Origin: Onthophagus taurus
Taxonomy: Eukaryota > Arthropoda > Insecta > Coleoptera > Scarabaeidae
Direction of reading: 5' to 3'
NCBI RefSeq assembly: GCF_036711975.1
Contig: NC_091968.1
Coordinates: forward strand, 14,942,001 to 15,006,000
Length of the DNA stretch: 64,000 nucleotides
In this document: positions 63,884-64,000 of the stretch, piece by piece
Position numbering within the stretch: the first letter of the stretch is position 1
Layout: each line of letters begins with the position of its first letter
Notes under the pieces: generated by a model
Database searches by the model: none
Told to the model about the DNA's origin: nothing
The model's input: only the letters and a program-made list of their open reading frames with translations
Position numbers and translations under genes: made by a program

Positions 63884-64000
63884 ATCCGAACAACAATTTT
63901 ACCACAAAGTGAAACTAAAAACAATTCTTAAAAAAAAAAACTATAATACGAACTCAAACAGAACTCCAAATTCCAATTAAAGGTAACTAAAGAAAGATAA

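Overview
The window is AT-rich arthropod nuclear DNA, almost certainly from an insect. It holds several decayed odorant-receptor (7tm_6) gene copies with short introns, long satellite arrays, and a dense pile of insect-type mobile elements (LINEs, Penelope-like elements, a Ty3/gypsy element, hAT remnants, a tRNA-derived SINE, a MITE). The insect order cannot be set from the sequence. No ordinary single-copy host gene other than the odorant receptors is evident.

Layout. 1-9.5 kb: odorant-receptor copies A (+), B (-) and C (+), each followed by arrays of a satellite with an exact 175-bp period. A related 175-bp satellite and two other tandem-repeat fields lie between them. 9.5-23.3 kb: more satellite, interrupted by a Penelope-like element (reverse transcriptase plus GIY-YIG nuclease), a CR1-like LINE tail and an unknown 500-bp insert. 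Receptor copy D is split by a 5.3-kb non-LTR retrotransposon with a 12-bp target duplication, and that element itself contains a second Penelope-like fragment.

23.8-56.1 kb is the main feature: two neighbouring, distinct endogenous adintovirus / Maverick-Polinton elements. Element 1 (23826-41140) has about 0.55-kb inverted repeats. It encodes a DEW-type N-terminal protein, a PLA2/minor virion protein, an adenovirus-type protease, a penton-like protein, a small basic protein, a double-jelly-roll major capsid protein, two conserved accessory proteins, a spliced coiled-coil gene, a packaging ATPase (split by a SINE), a conserved virion-type protein, a fibre-like protein, a retroviral-type integrase and a protein-primed-type DNA polymerase B. 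Its 33.9-37.6 kb part carries a very young inverted and permuted duplication that breaks the polymerase and fibre genes. Element 2 (41356-56110, 14,755 bp) is bounded by about 0.5-kb inverted repeats starting AG and ending CT, and by a perfect 6-bp target duplication (GCCGCG). It sits inside the coding sequence of a hAT transposase, whose two halves flank it. It carries a parallel but divergent gene set plus a four-exon gene with a duplicated exon and a secreted coiled-coil protein. Its polymerase gene lacks the whole catalytic half.

How the viral genes would work together: integrase, polymerase and TIRs for replication and integration; capsid, penton, protease and ATPase for virion assembly and packaging; the PLA2 protein for membrane passage. 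Both copies carry several breaks (in-frame stops, frameshifts, a lost start codon, deletions), so both look defective.

56.1-64 kb: the hAT C-terminal half, a 401-bp MITE, a minus-strand Ty3/gypsy element with one recognisable LTR, unassigned DNA, odorant-receptor copy E (-) and a second hAT scrap. No CRISPR, rRNA or tRNA gene was seen.
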